A stretch of 64,000 bases of DNA. Source: Homoserinimonas sp. OAct 916. GTDB lineage: Bacteria > Actinomycetota > Actinomycetes > Actinomycetales > Microbacteriaceae. Location: positions 494,205 to 558,204 of the forward strand of contig NZ_QJHB01000001.1 of NCBI RefSeq assembly GCF_003260275.1, read 5' to 3'. Of the stretch, positions 27,450 to 34,132 are shown in pieces (the first letter of the stretch is position 1; each line of letters starts with the position of its first letter). The notes under the pieces are model-generated. The model ran no database searches. It saw nothing but the letters and a program-made list of their open reading frames with translations, and was not told the origin of the DNA. A program made the position numbers and the translations under genes.

Positions 27450-28064
27450 TCACGCGAGGTGCGGGTCTGATGCAAACGTTTCGCCGTGCGTCAGGCCCGT
27501 GCACAACAATTCGGCCAGGGCGGCGAGCTCGGCGCGCACATGGCCTCCCAGGGCTTCGGAGCCGGTCGCCGAGAGTTCATCGAGCGGAGATGTTGTCACG
27601 ATCGCCATCCACGCCTGAGCTGCTGCCCGCAGGCGCCCAGCCGCGACCGGGAGGCGCAGGCTGGCTGCCAGGAGATCCTCGATGCTCTTCAACAGGCCCA
27701 GGCGGTGGGCGGCCAGCGAGGTCTTGACCTCGGGGTGGGTGTCTTTCTCACGCCAGAGAATGACTCGCAGCACATCGGAGTCGGCGCGCACCTGAAACAG
27801 CCGGTCGGTCCAGTCCAGAAGGGCTTTGACCGGGTTGCCCGGCACGACGAAGGGTGCAGCGACAATGACGCCACGCCCGAAACGTTCGCCCACCAGTGTG
27901 GCCAGAATGTCCTTCTTCGCCGGGAAGTAGTAGAACAGCAGGCCCTTCGGCACCGCGGCCATCTCAGCGATGATCGAAGTGGCGGTGCCGTCGAATCCAC
28001 GCTGGGCGAAGAGTCGCTCAGCGGCGTCGAGAATACGCGTGCGCGCGTCTGCCGTGACACTCAC
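27450..28064 (-). CDS. TetR family transcriptional regulator
   Basis: 204 residues starting at a GTG with GGAGGAGG upstream. The N-terminal helix-turn-helix is typical: ILDAAERLFAQRGFDGTATS, then AEMAAVPKGLLFYYFPAKKD. The C-terminal ligand domain is not assignable. It lies 64 bases downstream of the SPW membrane protein gene, and a 16-bp palindrome overlaps the promoter of the pair, so autoregulation is likely. Confidence 0.93.
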   Translation of the reverse strand: MSVTADARTRILDAAERLFAQRGFDGTATSIIAEMAAVPKGLLFYYFPAKKDILATLVGERFGRGVIVAAPFVVPGNPVKALLDWTDRLFQVRADSDVLRVILWREKDTHPEVKTSLAAHRLGLLKSIEDLLAASLRLPVAAGRLRAAAQAWMAIVTTSPLDELSATGSEALGGHVRAELAALAELLCTGLTHGETFASDPHLA

Positions 28065-28128
28065 CTGGGGCCTCCTCCGGTTGGAACGAGGGCGGCGGGT
28101 GACCCGTCGCCCTCGCGTTGATCGTCGA

Positions 28129-28485
28129 TCAGTGCGACGTGTGCGGAACCTGGTGCTGACGCATCACCGGGGCGAGTGCCCACAGTCCCACGACCACTCC
28201 GATGCCACCGCAGATCCATGAGGTCCAGGCGACTCCGGCTTGACCGGCGTAGGCGCCCACCCACGGCGAGATGAAGAGCAGTGCGCCCACGAGCGCCTGG
28301 ATTCCCTCCATCGAGGTCAGATGTGGCACGGCAAGGTTCCACACCCCGGCAGCGATCAATAGAATTCCCAAGACAATCATCAAAGGCATGGATGCACCAG
28401 CTGCTGTCATCCATGACGTTGAAATGGCTGCATAGAGGCCAGCCGCAACCGCGACCCAGTCCTGCCAGCGCATCCATTTCTTCAT
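28129..28485 (-). CDS. SPW-repeat integral membrane protein
   Basis: 118 residues with four hydrophobic segments. The repeat hallmark appears as STSWMTAAG, FISPWVGAYAG and AWTSWICGG. The ATG at 28485 lies nine bases after a full AGGAGG; a GTG at 28494 is upstream in frame but within that ribosome site. It precedes the TetR gene and is probably its regulated partner. SPW proteins have no known activity. Confidence 0.87.
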   Translation of the reverse strand: MKKWMRWQDWVAVAAGLYAAISTSWMTAAGASMPLMIVLGILLIAAGVWNLAVPHLTSMEGIQALVGALLFISPWVGAYAGQAGVAWTSWICGGIGVVVGLWALAPVMRQHQVPHTSH

Positions 28486-28535
28486 CGATATCACCCTCCT
28501 TGTTCAGTCGGGCTCCACTCTGGGGCTCACCCTTA

Positions 28536-28564
28536 AGCGTACGTTTGGTTGACCGCCCGGTCAA
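28536..28564 (-). promoter_or_regulatory. Promoter of the SPW-tetR operon with TetR-type operator
   Basis: The perfect inverted repeat TTGACCG-CC-CGGTCAA spans 28549-28564. Read on the minus strand it supplies a -35 box TTGACC, and 17 bp further is TACGCT as a -10 box. The position over the -35 box argues for repression by the downstream TetR protein. Confidence 0.7.
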
Positions 28565-28647
28565 GGCTCACGTGAAACCCGTGTGCCCCCTCATCCAGTC
28601 GTACGCCGCCCAGTCGCACGGCGCCGGAAGCAGCATCCCCGAGCCAC

Positions 28648-28706
28648 GCGCCACCGCGAACACATCGCGCCAGTTCAAACCGGCGCGTAGCGTTCTGCAC
28701 GGCGCC
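28648..28706. repeat. Dispersed ~58-bp palindrome, copy A
   Basis: Begins GCGCCACCGCGAAC and ends GCACGGCGCC around a GTTCAAAC centre. It matches, with substitutions, the copies at 52666-52730, 60857-60914 and 63798-63855. This is the most diverged copy in its outer arms. Confidence 0.7.
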
Positions 28707-28730
28707 AAGGACCGCCAACCGACCAGCAGA

Positions 28731-28776
28731 AAACCCCCTGGCCCTTCCGCACGGAGCGGGAGAACCAAGGGGTCTT
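28731..28776. terminator. Hairpin abutting the left attachment repeat
   Basis: CCCCCTGG at 28734-28741 pairs with CCAAGGGG at 28765-28772 with one mismatch, preceded by AAA and followed by TCTTTCTG. The right arm is part of the 36-bp attachment repeat, so this was probably the original terminator downstream of tRNA-Ser before integration. Confidence 0.6.
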
Positions 28777-28804
28777 TCTGTGGCGGTACCGGTGGGATTT
28801 GAAC
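28769..28804. repeat. attL: left 36-bp attachment repeat
   Basis: Begins GGGGTCTTTCTG, continues through TGGCGGTACCGG and ends GATTTGAAC; identical base for base to 37924-37959. It holds only the T-arm and acceptor 3' end of a tRNA-Ser; the sequence then diverges, so there is no complete tRNA here. Confidence 0.93.
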
Positions 28805-28900
28805 TCAAATACGGGCGCGATGAGCACGCGGGAGGGGCGCAACTTCCGCATATTTACGCGGGTTTTCGATCACGTGGCTCGACTCAGAATCAGCTCAATT

Positions 28901-28928
28901 CTTGCCAAGTGTTGCCGATATGTTGCCA
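28901..28928. repeat. Arm-type integrase-site candidates, left side
   Basis: CTTGCCAA at 28901, GTTGCCG at 28911 and GTTGCCA at 28922 are spaced 10 and 11 bp, i.e. one helical turn. The same motif recurs twice at the right end (37848 and 37859). Helical spacing near both att sites is what arm sites of tyrosine integrases look like. Confidence 0.55.
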
Positions 28929-29039
28929 CGGGACTGGATCGATGACCACGTGACAGCTCAATGACGTGGCCCCGTTAACTGCACCGCATGGGGCGACATA
29001 GGCGCAAATGTGGCGGAGTTGAGGGCTAAGCGACAAAAG

Positions 29040-29067
29040 GCCCCCAGCCTCCGAAGAGACTGGGGGC
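29040..29067 (-). terminator. Terminator of the RelA/SpoT gene pair
   Basis: GCCCCCAG at 29040-29047 pairs with CTGGGGGC at 29060-29067, loop of 12; on the minus strand the stem is followed by CTTTT. It lies 18 bases past the last gene of the element. Confidence 0.8.
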
Positions 29068-29084
29068 TGAAATGGTTGCGGAAA

Positions 29085-29354
29085 TCATTGAGATGGCTGC
29101 AACTCCATCTTCCGTAGGTATTTGGAGAATGCCGCAGTGCCGTCGAAGTAGTTTGCGTGGGTAACCTTGACTGTTTCGAGGGAATCAGACCCCACCAGGA
29201 CAATGTCCATGTTGGTGCTCTCGCGATACTCGTGCTCCAGTGCCGAGTAACGGGCGACAGCGCTCTTGCTGTCGTGGCCGAAATCGAGTGGGTCGCAAAT
29301 TAAGTGTCCCTTGGCATGATCGAACACCAAGATAAAGTGCTGGATGGCGGCCAT
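29085..29354 (-). CDS. Small protein coupled to the RelA/SpoT gene, probable antitoxin
   Basis: 89 residues, mildly acidic. It begins MAAIQHFILVFDHAKGHLI and has the segment NMDIVLVGSDSLETVKVTH followed by NYFDG, which looks like a conserved alpha/beta core rather than noise. Its ATG overlaps the TAA of the RelA/SpoT-domain gene by one base, so translation is coupled, and a terminator follows directly. I know no characterised homologue; antitoxin is inferred from size, coupling and the toxSAS-like partner. Confidence 0.72.
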   Translation of the reverse strand: MAAIQHFILVFDHAKGHLICDPLDFGHDSKSAVARYSALEHEYRESTNMDIVLVGSDSLETVKVTHANYFDGTAAFSKYLRKMELQPSQ

Positions 29355-30055
29355 TACACTGTTCCTTTCATAAGATATGGTTCTGCGGCAAGTCTACTGA
29401 TCTGAATCTTTTCGCGTAAGGCCCTATGGATAGGAGCCCCCGCTTCATCGAGTGCCATAGCTTCCGACATCACGGCCATAAATTTCTGCACTGCATGAGA
29501 CCCATCCTGTTTGAGGTTTTGACCGACGTTTGCCGATTGACGCTCGACCGTAATCGCCCAGAGGTGCATCAGTGCCGTGCGAAGTTGAATCTCGATACAC
29601 CGGTCATCATACTGCACCACGACGTGCACGCCCCGATAGCCAGATACTCGCGGGCTTGCAATGTAATCACTGTACCCGGCCACCGGCCTTCGTTTCCTGA
29701 GTCTCGACTCTACGCGTCGAATCTGCTCCACAGTTCCGAGGATTGCACGACACCCTCCGATGTCCTGCATCTTCGATAGAGCGAGGGTTGGCTCACGATT
29801 CACTATCTTGTCAACGATCGTCATGAAGCGTTTGAGCCTCTGAGACACCTCAACAGGGCAACCCTCGGTCTGAAGCATCGACCTCAACCCACTATTCGCT
29901 TTAGCTAGTGGATACTGGTGAGCAGCGCGAAATGCATCGATCACGTGTAATGCATGCTCGAGTTGGTCATGATCGGTTAACTCGCCACGGATCGAACGTC
30001 TGAGGGTTGATGCTGCCTTGTTGACCTGTGAGTTGGTGATGCTGACCTCGCTCAT
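29354..30055 (-). CDS. RelA/SpoT nucleotidyltransferase-domain protein (toxSAS-like small alarmone synthetase)
   Basis: 233 residues with only a synthetase domain: no HD hydrolase, TGS or ACT regions. The domain reads QRLKRFMTIVDKIVN (73-87), MQDIGGCRAIL with the metal-binding Asp98, then GYSDYIASP (127-135), GYRGVHVVV (139-147) and CIEIQLRT with Glu155 and Gln157; the key Asp, Arg, Tyr, His and Glu are all there, so it should be active. AAGGAGG precedes the ATG. Either (p)ppGpp/ppApp synthesis or tRNA-CCA pyrophosphorylation is possible; the coupled small gene and mobile context favour a toxin. It sits beside attL, the usual cargo position. Confidence 0.88.
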   Translation of the reverse strand: MSEVSITNSQVNKAASTLRRSIRGELTDHDQLEHALHVIDAFRAAHQYPLAKANSGLRSMLQTEGCPVEVSQRLKRFMTIVDKIVNREPTLALSKMQDIGGCRAILGTVEQIRRVESRLRKRRPVAGYSDYIASPRVSGYRGVHVVVQYDDRCIEIQLRTALMHLWAITVERQSANVGQNLKQDGSHAVQKFMAVMSEAMALDEAGAPIHRALREKIQISRLAAEPYLMKGTV

Positions 30056-30360
30056 GATCCTCCTTGTTCGACCCGAGGCTACAAGACTTCGTCACGCTTC
30101 TCTTGCCCCTGCCACAGCGGGCCGAAGAGTGCTTCCACTTTGCGGAAACCCCAGGGTCTGCACATTCTGCGGCGCAAACCCTCCGACAGCGACTCTGCCC
30201 CGAACACGCAACCAGCGCCCACTGCGTGGAGCGAGCCTCGCGCACGCGCGCGATGGGGGGTGGGGGTAGGTCAACCTGGGGGAGAGGACCCGGCCAGGCG
30301 AGGTGTGGGCCGTCGTTTAGGACACTTGAGATGGTGACGCCCCTACCGGACGGCTCGTGC
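30056..30360. other. Gene-free region upstream of the RelA/SpoT gene
   Basis: About 305 bases without a credible gene; the frames that cross it have no ribosome site or recognisable composition. It should hold the promoter of the RelA/SpoT pair and end of the DUF4236 gene. A G-rich tract with runs of 6, 5 and 5 G at about 30254-30287 is notable and could form a quadruplex on the plus strand. Confidence 0.5.
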
Positions 30361-31398
30361 CTATGCCAATCTCTCGAGTTCTTCTCGGATCCCTGGGTAA
30401 TTTGCATCCTGCGCAAGAACTCGCTCGAAGTCTTTTCGCGCAAGACCCTTCTTGCCTTCTCGCAGATAAGCAATCGCTCGTTCCGCGTATGCGCGGTTCC
30501 TCAGGTCAATGGGGCGGGAGCGAACCCGCAGGGCCTCCTTGAGCGACTCCCTGGCGGCTTCGTAGAAACTCAATTCGCGGAGCGCAACGGCGCGCTGGAT
30601 CAGTAGGTACGTTGAGGCCTCGTCCTCGTTGGTGACGCCGTTCGTCAGCTCAACCACTTCGTCCCATTTGGACTGGAAAGCGTAAAGTTCGACTAATGAG
30701 ACGGCAGCGATCGTGGATGGAGTGAGGCCTTCGACTACATCGATCGCCGCGCTGACCTCACCCCTTTGCTGAAGTATCTCTGCGTAAAGAAGACCTAGAG
30801 CGTCGCGGTCTAGCGGAAGATGGGCGGTTACGCCTTCGGCGACTTCGAGATTGATAAAAGAGTGCGGGAGGTATTTGGTGACAAATGGGTCAACGGAAGG
30901 GTCATATCCTGCGCCGACAACCCAGCCGAGTAGTTGGCTCGCGCGCTCGTGGTCTCCACGTGGGACCGCACCTTGGATGGCTTCGAAAGTGGCCGCGATG
31001 AGACGTGCTTCCTCGAAGTCCTCCGCTGCTTGCGCCACGAGATTGAGATCGAGCTTCTGAACCAAAACCTTGTAGAGCCGCTTCTCCCACTTCGGAGCAA
31101 GGAAACCGGGTGATGCGGGCACGGGCGAGGGCGCTACTGCCGACCCAGTCGTGGCAGTTGCGAATGCCTTCTGTCGAGGTGCGGCCCTCTGAGGAGGTGC
31201 AGCCTTCTTCCCCGCGGAGAAGGTGTCCACTTTCGCGATTCCCGTGCCGGGGATGCCTACAGTTCGGGTGACCCGCCCCCGACTATTCGCGGTTACGCGG
31301 GCCCCCCGAACCCCTCCACTGATCCCAACGCTTTTCGGCGTAACGGTCATTCGCACGCCTGGTGCAATCTTGAAAGACTTGCGCATCCTGAAGCCCAT
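30361..31398 (-). CDS. DUF4236 domain protein with TPR-like repeats
   Basis: 345 residues. The N-terminus MGFRMRKSFKIAPGVRMTV and VTRTVGIPGTGIAK match DUF4236, a short beta-rich domain. A Pro/Ala-rich linker (about 65-98) leads to a helical region with TPR-like pattern, e.g. RAVALRELSFYEAARESLKE and the closing GLARKDFERVLAQDANYPG, which is a good TPR ending. It lies between the capsid gene and the RelA/SpoT pair, separated by gaps from both, so probably has its own promoter. Function unknown; accessory cargo is inferred. Confidence 0.82.
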   Translation of the reverse strand: MGFRMRKSFKIAPGVRMTVTPKSVGISGGVRGARVTANSRGRVTRTVGIPGTGIAKVDTFSAGKKAAPPQRAAPRQKAFATATTGSAVAPSPVPASPGFLAPKWEKRLYKVLVQKLDLNLVAQAAEDFEEARLIAATFEAIQGAVPRGDHERASQLLGWVVGAGYDPSVDPFVTKYLPHSFINLEVAEGVTAHLPLDRDALGLLYAEILQQRGEVSAAIDVVEGLTPSTIAAVSLVELYAFQSKWDEVVELTNGVTNEDEASTYLLIQRAVALRELSFYEAARESLKEALRVRSRPIDLRNRAYAERAIAYLREGKKGLARKDFERVLAQDANYPGIREELERLA

Positions 31399-31485
31399 GC
31401 CTCCCAGCTTAGGATGAAGGCACCATCACCGTCGCCAGAAACACGCCCCCCATGCGGGTGAGAGTCGCTCAAGCATAAATCGTGC

Positions 31486-32658
31486 TCAGCCCTCTCCGGC
31501 CGTCAGGGTGATCGCCACAATTCCTTGGGGCTGGAACACACTCAACCCGAAGCGGCCCTCGACACGCACACGCACCTGGTTCTTATCAAAGAGGTCCCCC
31601 GAGCCGTCCCACTCGATGTGGATACCCTCGGCACCAAAATCGACTGCCAGAGCCGAGAGGTCGACGGCGAGAGCCTGACCCTCCGGCACGCTCGGGCTCG
31701 TGACGACAGGCACGCCCCAGACCTTGCGTGCTGCACGGTCCACTGGGCCCCCTAAATCGAACGACCCGGACGTGGCGCGAGCGGTCTCGATCGCTTCCCA
31801 GTCCTTCGAGTTGAGGATGAATGCGCCGGTCTCGAATCCGAGCACCTCGAGCTTGGTCGATGCAGCCCTGAGCGTGGTCACACGGTCAGCACCTGCAGCC
31901 TGGTCCTGCACACCGGTAGTGGAGAAGAGACCGACTAGATGGTTCTCCTCGGGAGGCCCCTCGACGTCGCCCTCGCCGTTGACGATCTCCTCCTGCACAC
32001 GCACCTGCAGCCCCCAGAGGAGCTGGCGAGCGATGAAAGTCGACAGCGCCGCATTGTCCTGGAGCACACACTTGTCAACGGGATCGGAGAGGTGAGCGAA
32101 CACACGCAGCTCGGCCGGCACCGTTTCCACCGAGGTGGTCGAGGTCGGCTTCTCCTCGCCTGGGTTGACGATCGCTGCGTTGTTCGTGAACACGGACTGG
32201 CGCAGGTAGTTGTAGTTCGGGGTGGACCGTTCCACCGTGGGCAGCAGATCGAGGATCGACACGGCAACCCGGCCCTGCTCGATCGGCGTATCGGGGATCA
32301 ATGGCACGGTGGTCATGATCTGACCGGCCGAGCTGAACGACTTGAAGCCACGGTCGAGGTGGGACTCGCGAATCTGCATTGCGATTTGCTCACCCGCCGA
32401 CTTCGCGCCACGACCGGTCAGGGCGAGGTGCTGGCCGTCGCGGGTCGGGCTGTCCTTGCCAGAGACGACGAGCTCAGCGAGCAGCGCCTCAGACTTGGCG
32501 ATTGCCGCGAGACGTTCGCGCAGCTTCGTCGCCTCGGCACCCTTGGCTTCGATCAGTTCGGCCTCGGATCGCGTGAGTTCACGGCCTTGGCCCTGGGCAC
32601 CCTGAACAATCGATTCCATCGACTTCACGAGCTCGGTTATTTGGTCCTTGATTTTCAT
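31486..32658 (-). CDS. Phage major capsid protein, HK97 family
   Basis: 390 residues from the ATG at 32658. Residues 1-75 form a charged coiled-coil scaffolding (delta) region (ELTRSEAELIEAKGAEATKL). The HK97 fold follows: YNYLRQSVFTNNAAIVNPGE with E-loop, LRVFAHLSDPVDKCVLQDN, VQEEIVNGEGD, the F-NSKDW segment and the P-domain-type KVWGVPVVTSPSVPEG, ending QPQGIVAITL. The frame is open 46 codons upstream without a ribosome site. No protease, portal, terminase or head-completion gene accompanies it, which points to a satellite using a helper phage. Confidence 0.9.
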   Translation of the reverse strand: MKIKDQITELVKSMESIVQGAQGQGRELTRSEAELIEAKGAEATKLRERLAAIAKSEALLAELVVSGKDSPTRDGQHLALTGRGAKSAGEQIAMQIRESHLDRGFKSFSSAGQIMTTVPLIPDTPIEQGRVAVSILDLLPTVERSTPNYNYLRQSVFTNNAAIVNPGEEKPTSTTSVETVPAELRVFAHLSDPVDKCVLQDNAALSTFIARQLLWGLQVRVQEEIVNGEGDVEGPPEENHLVGLFSTTGVQDQAAGADRVTTLRAASTKLEVLGFETGAFILNSKDWEAIETARATSGSFDLGGPVDRAARKVWGVPVVTSPSVPEGQALAVDLSALAVDFGAEGIHIEWDGSGDLFDKNQVRVRVEGRFGLSVFQPQGIVAITLTAGEG

Positions 32659-32990
32659 GATGAAACGCCCCCTAGCGTTTTGAGAGAAAGCCCACCCCAG
32701 ACAGTGCAACGGCGACAGATAGCCAGCACCAGGGCAGGAGAGATAAGCGCGACCGTCAGTTGTGAGGAATCGGCATAACGCCCCCGTAGGGACCATCAGC
32801 CACGAGCCCCCGTGGGGACCGATGGTGGCTGCGACTCAAACTCACACAGTCAGCGAACGCGGGCGTCTCGCTTCGAGCTACTGTCTCGGGGCCGGTTCCT
32901 CGGACTTGGCCTTTCGGCTCCTCGTCCTTGACTTCCCCCGTGAGCTTTAGCAGCTCGTATCGCTGCGAGACGCTAGCGATGCCCCTGATC
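32659..32990. other. Gene-free region upstream of the capsid gene
   Basis: 332 bases with no supported gene. It contains near-identical direct repeats GCCCCCGTAGGGACC at 32780-32794 and GCCCCCGTGGGGACC at about 32808-32822, flanked by AGCCAC and GTGGCT that can pair. It probably holds the late promoter or a terminator separating the replication and capsid transcripts. Confidence 0.5.
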
Positions 32991-33383
32991 CTAGTCGGCC
33001 GGTCCGTCATTCTCGATCTGGTCGTCTGGCGTTTCTTCGGCCGCGTCGACTTCGGCGGCGACCCTCGCGGCCTCGGCCTGGTCGGAGAGCACATCGTCCA
33101 TCGATGGCAGGCCGATCGCCTCGACCTCGGAGGCGACCAGCCACTCCTTCAGTTTCGCCTCGTTGCCAGGAATCGTCTTCAGGAACTCCACCGCGAGCCC
33201 GGCGACACCCAGCAGGGTGACCTCGACCCGCTCGACCTCGGACAGGTTGAACTTGCTTCCGAGGTCGGAGATGGCGCGACTGATCACACGTATGTCGTCG
33301 TGCAGGGTGCCCTCGATCACTCTGAGGGCGGTGAAGACTATCTCGGGTCGATCCAGGCCCATTCTTGGTGTGTTCGCGGTCAT
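32991..33383 (-). CDS. Hypothetical protein of the element, 130 residues
   Basis: Acidic, mainly helical: GLDRPEIVFTALRVIEGTLH, then RAISDLGSKFNLSEVERVEV, with an Asp/Glu-rich tail (AAEETPDDQIENDGPAD). It overlaps the preceding gene by 4 bases (ATGA) and is the last of the coupled chain from the RepA-like gene. No family recognised. The acidic tail resembles small phage-encoded DNA-mimic or scaffold-like proteins only in composition. Confidence 0.7.
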   Translation of the reverse strand: MTANTPRMGLDRPEIVFTALRVIEGTLHDDIRVISRAISDLGSKFNLSEVERVEVTLLGVAGLAVEFLKTIPGNEAKLKEWLVASEVEAIGLPSMDDVLSDQAEAARVAAEVDAAEETPDDQIENDGPAD

Positions 33384-33607
33384 GATGATACTCCAATTCT
33401 GTTCGTTGTTGAGCCCGCCGATTGGTCGCGCTCGTTTGCTTCAAGCTGGTCGGCTGCGTCGTGCAGGGCGTCCGAGAGTTGGCGCAGGTCGTGGGCGGTG
33501 ACTGCGATGAATGCGATGCCAACGTGGATGCGCACACAGGGGACGACGACATCACCGGCACGCCAGGTGCTCGACTTGACGCGTGACCGTGGGATTGGTC
33601 GACTCAT
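33380..33607 (-). CDS. Hypothetical protein of the element, 75 residues
   Basis: Basic N-terminus, then RIHVGIAFIAVTAHDLRQLS and DALHDAADQLEANE, a strand-helix pattern that suggests a real small domain. Start and stop each overlap neighbours by 4 bases in the coupled chain. No family recognised. Confidence 0.6.
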   Translation of the reverse strand: MSRPIPRSRVKSSTWRAGDVVVPCVRIHVGIAFIAVTAHDLRQLSDALHDAADQLEANERDQSAGSTTNRIGVSS

Positions 33608-33681
33608 AGCGGGCTCCCTTCTGGGTCGCAGCCAGTGATCAGCCAGCGGTGGCCGTGGGGACCGGCCAGGGTTGCGGTCAT
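33604..33681 (-). CDS. Very small coupled ORF, 25 residues
   Basis: MTATLAGPHGHRWLITGCDP and five further residues. It is too short for homology, but its ATG overlaps the preceding stop and its TGA overlaps the next start (ATGA at both ends), so it is at least translated as a coupling relay. It could be a genuine microprotein or only a bridge. Confidence 0.5.
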   Translation of the reverse strand: MTATLAGPHGHRWLITGCDPEGSPL

Positions 33682-33941
33682 GCGGTGCCCCCTACGTCGA
33701 CGTGAACGACCTCGTGACGTTTCCGGCAGCGGCCACCGCATCCGAGTGAGTCGACCACGGCCCTCTGCTGTAGGGCAGGTTCGATGGCCTGGTGGAGGGT
33801 GATTGTGGGCACGCCACACCAGGCGATGAGCGCGAACTTCCCGTGGCCGGCAACCCATGCGGCTCGCGGGACTGCGCAGCGCAGGAATGTCTGTGCGGTG
33901 CGATGTGCGGATTTGCAGTTGTGCCGTGAATAGGTCTTCAT
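33678..33941 (-). CDS. Cys/His-containing small protein of actinobacterial mobile elements, 87 residues
   Basis: MKTYSRHNCKSAHRTAQTFL, then CAVPRAAWVAGHGKFALIAW and a closing LGCGGRCRKRHEVV. The spaced Cys and His residues (CKSAH, C, CGGRC, H) suggest a zinc site. The overall pattern, HRT near the start, WV.G.G..A..A.C in the middle and GCGG.C...HEV at the end, is one I associate with hypothetical proteins of actinobacterial phages and integrative elements. The ATG at 33941 overlaps the preceding TGA; the longer upstream frame is a shadow. Confidence 0.72.
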   Translation of the reverse strand: MKTYSRHNCKSAHRTAQTFLRCAVPRAAWVAGHGKFALIAWCGVPTITLHQAIEPALQQRAVVDSLGCGGRCRKRHEVVHVDVGGTA

Positions 33942-34132
33942 GATGACTTCCTCTCCGCGGCCGGCGAGAAGTGTTCTATCAGCAGCGTCTCGTGCGGCTC
34001 CACAAGCTCGCGCACCTGCTCGACCTCGGCCGGGCCACCAGGTATGCGCACCCGAACGACACCCTCGACGAGCTCGACAGTGCACCCCCACGAAATCAAC
34101 TGCGCCAGGACCACCAAGCACTCGTCATTCAC
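33938..34132 (-). CDS. Small protein resembling a TubC N-terminal docking domain, 64 residues
   Basis: LVVLAQLISWGCTVELVEGV followed by VRVRIPGGPAEVEQVRELVE resembles the TubC_N helix-strand-strand-helix layout (L..L...G..v......l......g.......l...k..li), often found next to replication genes in phages. Similarity is by eye only. It overlaps the RepA-like gene and the next gene by 4 bases each. Confidence 0.62.
   Translation of the reverse strand: MNDECLVVLAQLISWGCTVELVEGVVRVRIPGGPAEVEQVRELVEPHETLLIEHFSPAAERKSS

Larger units (their letters stand above)
28565..29084. other. Gene-free region across the left end of the mobile element
   Basis: No gene is supported over about 520 bases. From left to right it holds a dispersed palindrome (28648-28706), a terminator hairpin (28731-28776), the left attachment repeat (28769-28804), integrase arm-type repeats (28901-28928) and the toxSAS operon terminator (29040-29067). 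Confidence 0.8.

Noticed and set aside
28781..28810. tRNA-like sequence at the left end of the element
   Set aside because: Only the T-arm and acceptor 3' part are present; it is the attL copy of the attachment repeat, not a gene.
30064..30606. 180-codon plus-strand frame in the element
   Set aside because: Overlaps the DUF4236-TPR gene end on the opposite strand, with no start signal and no domain pattern.
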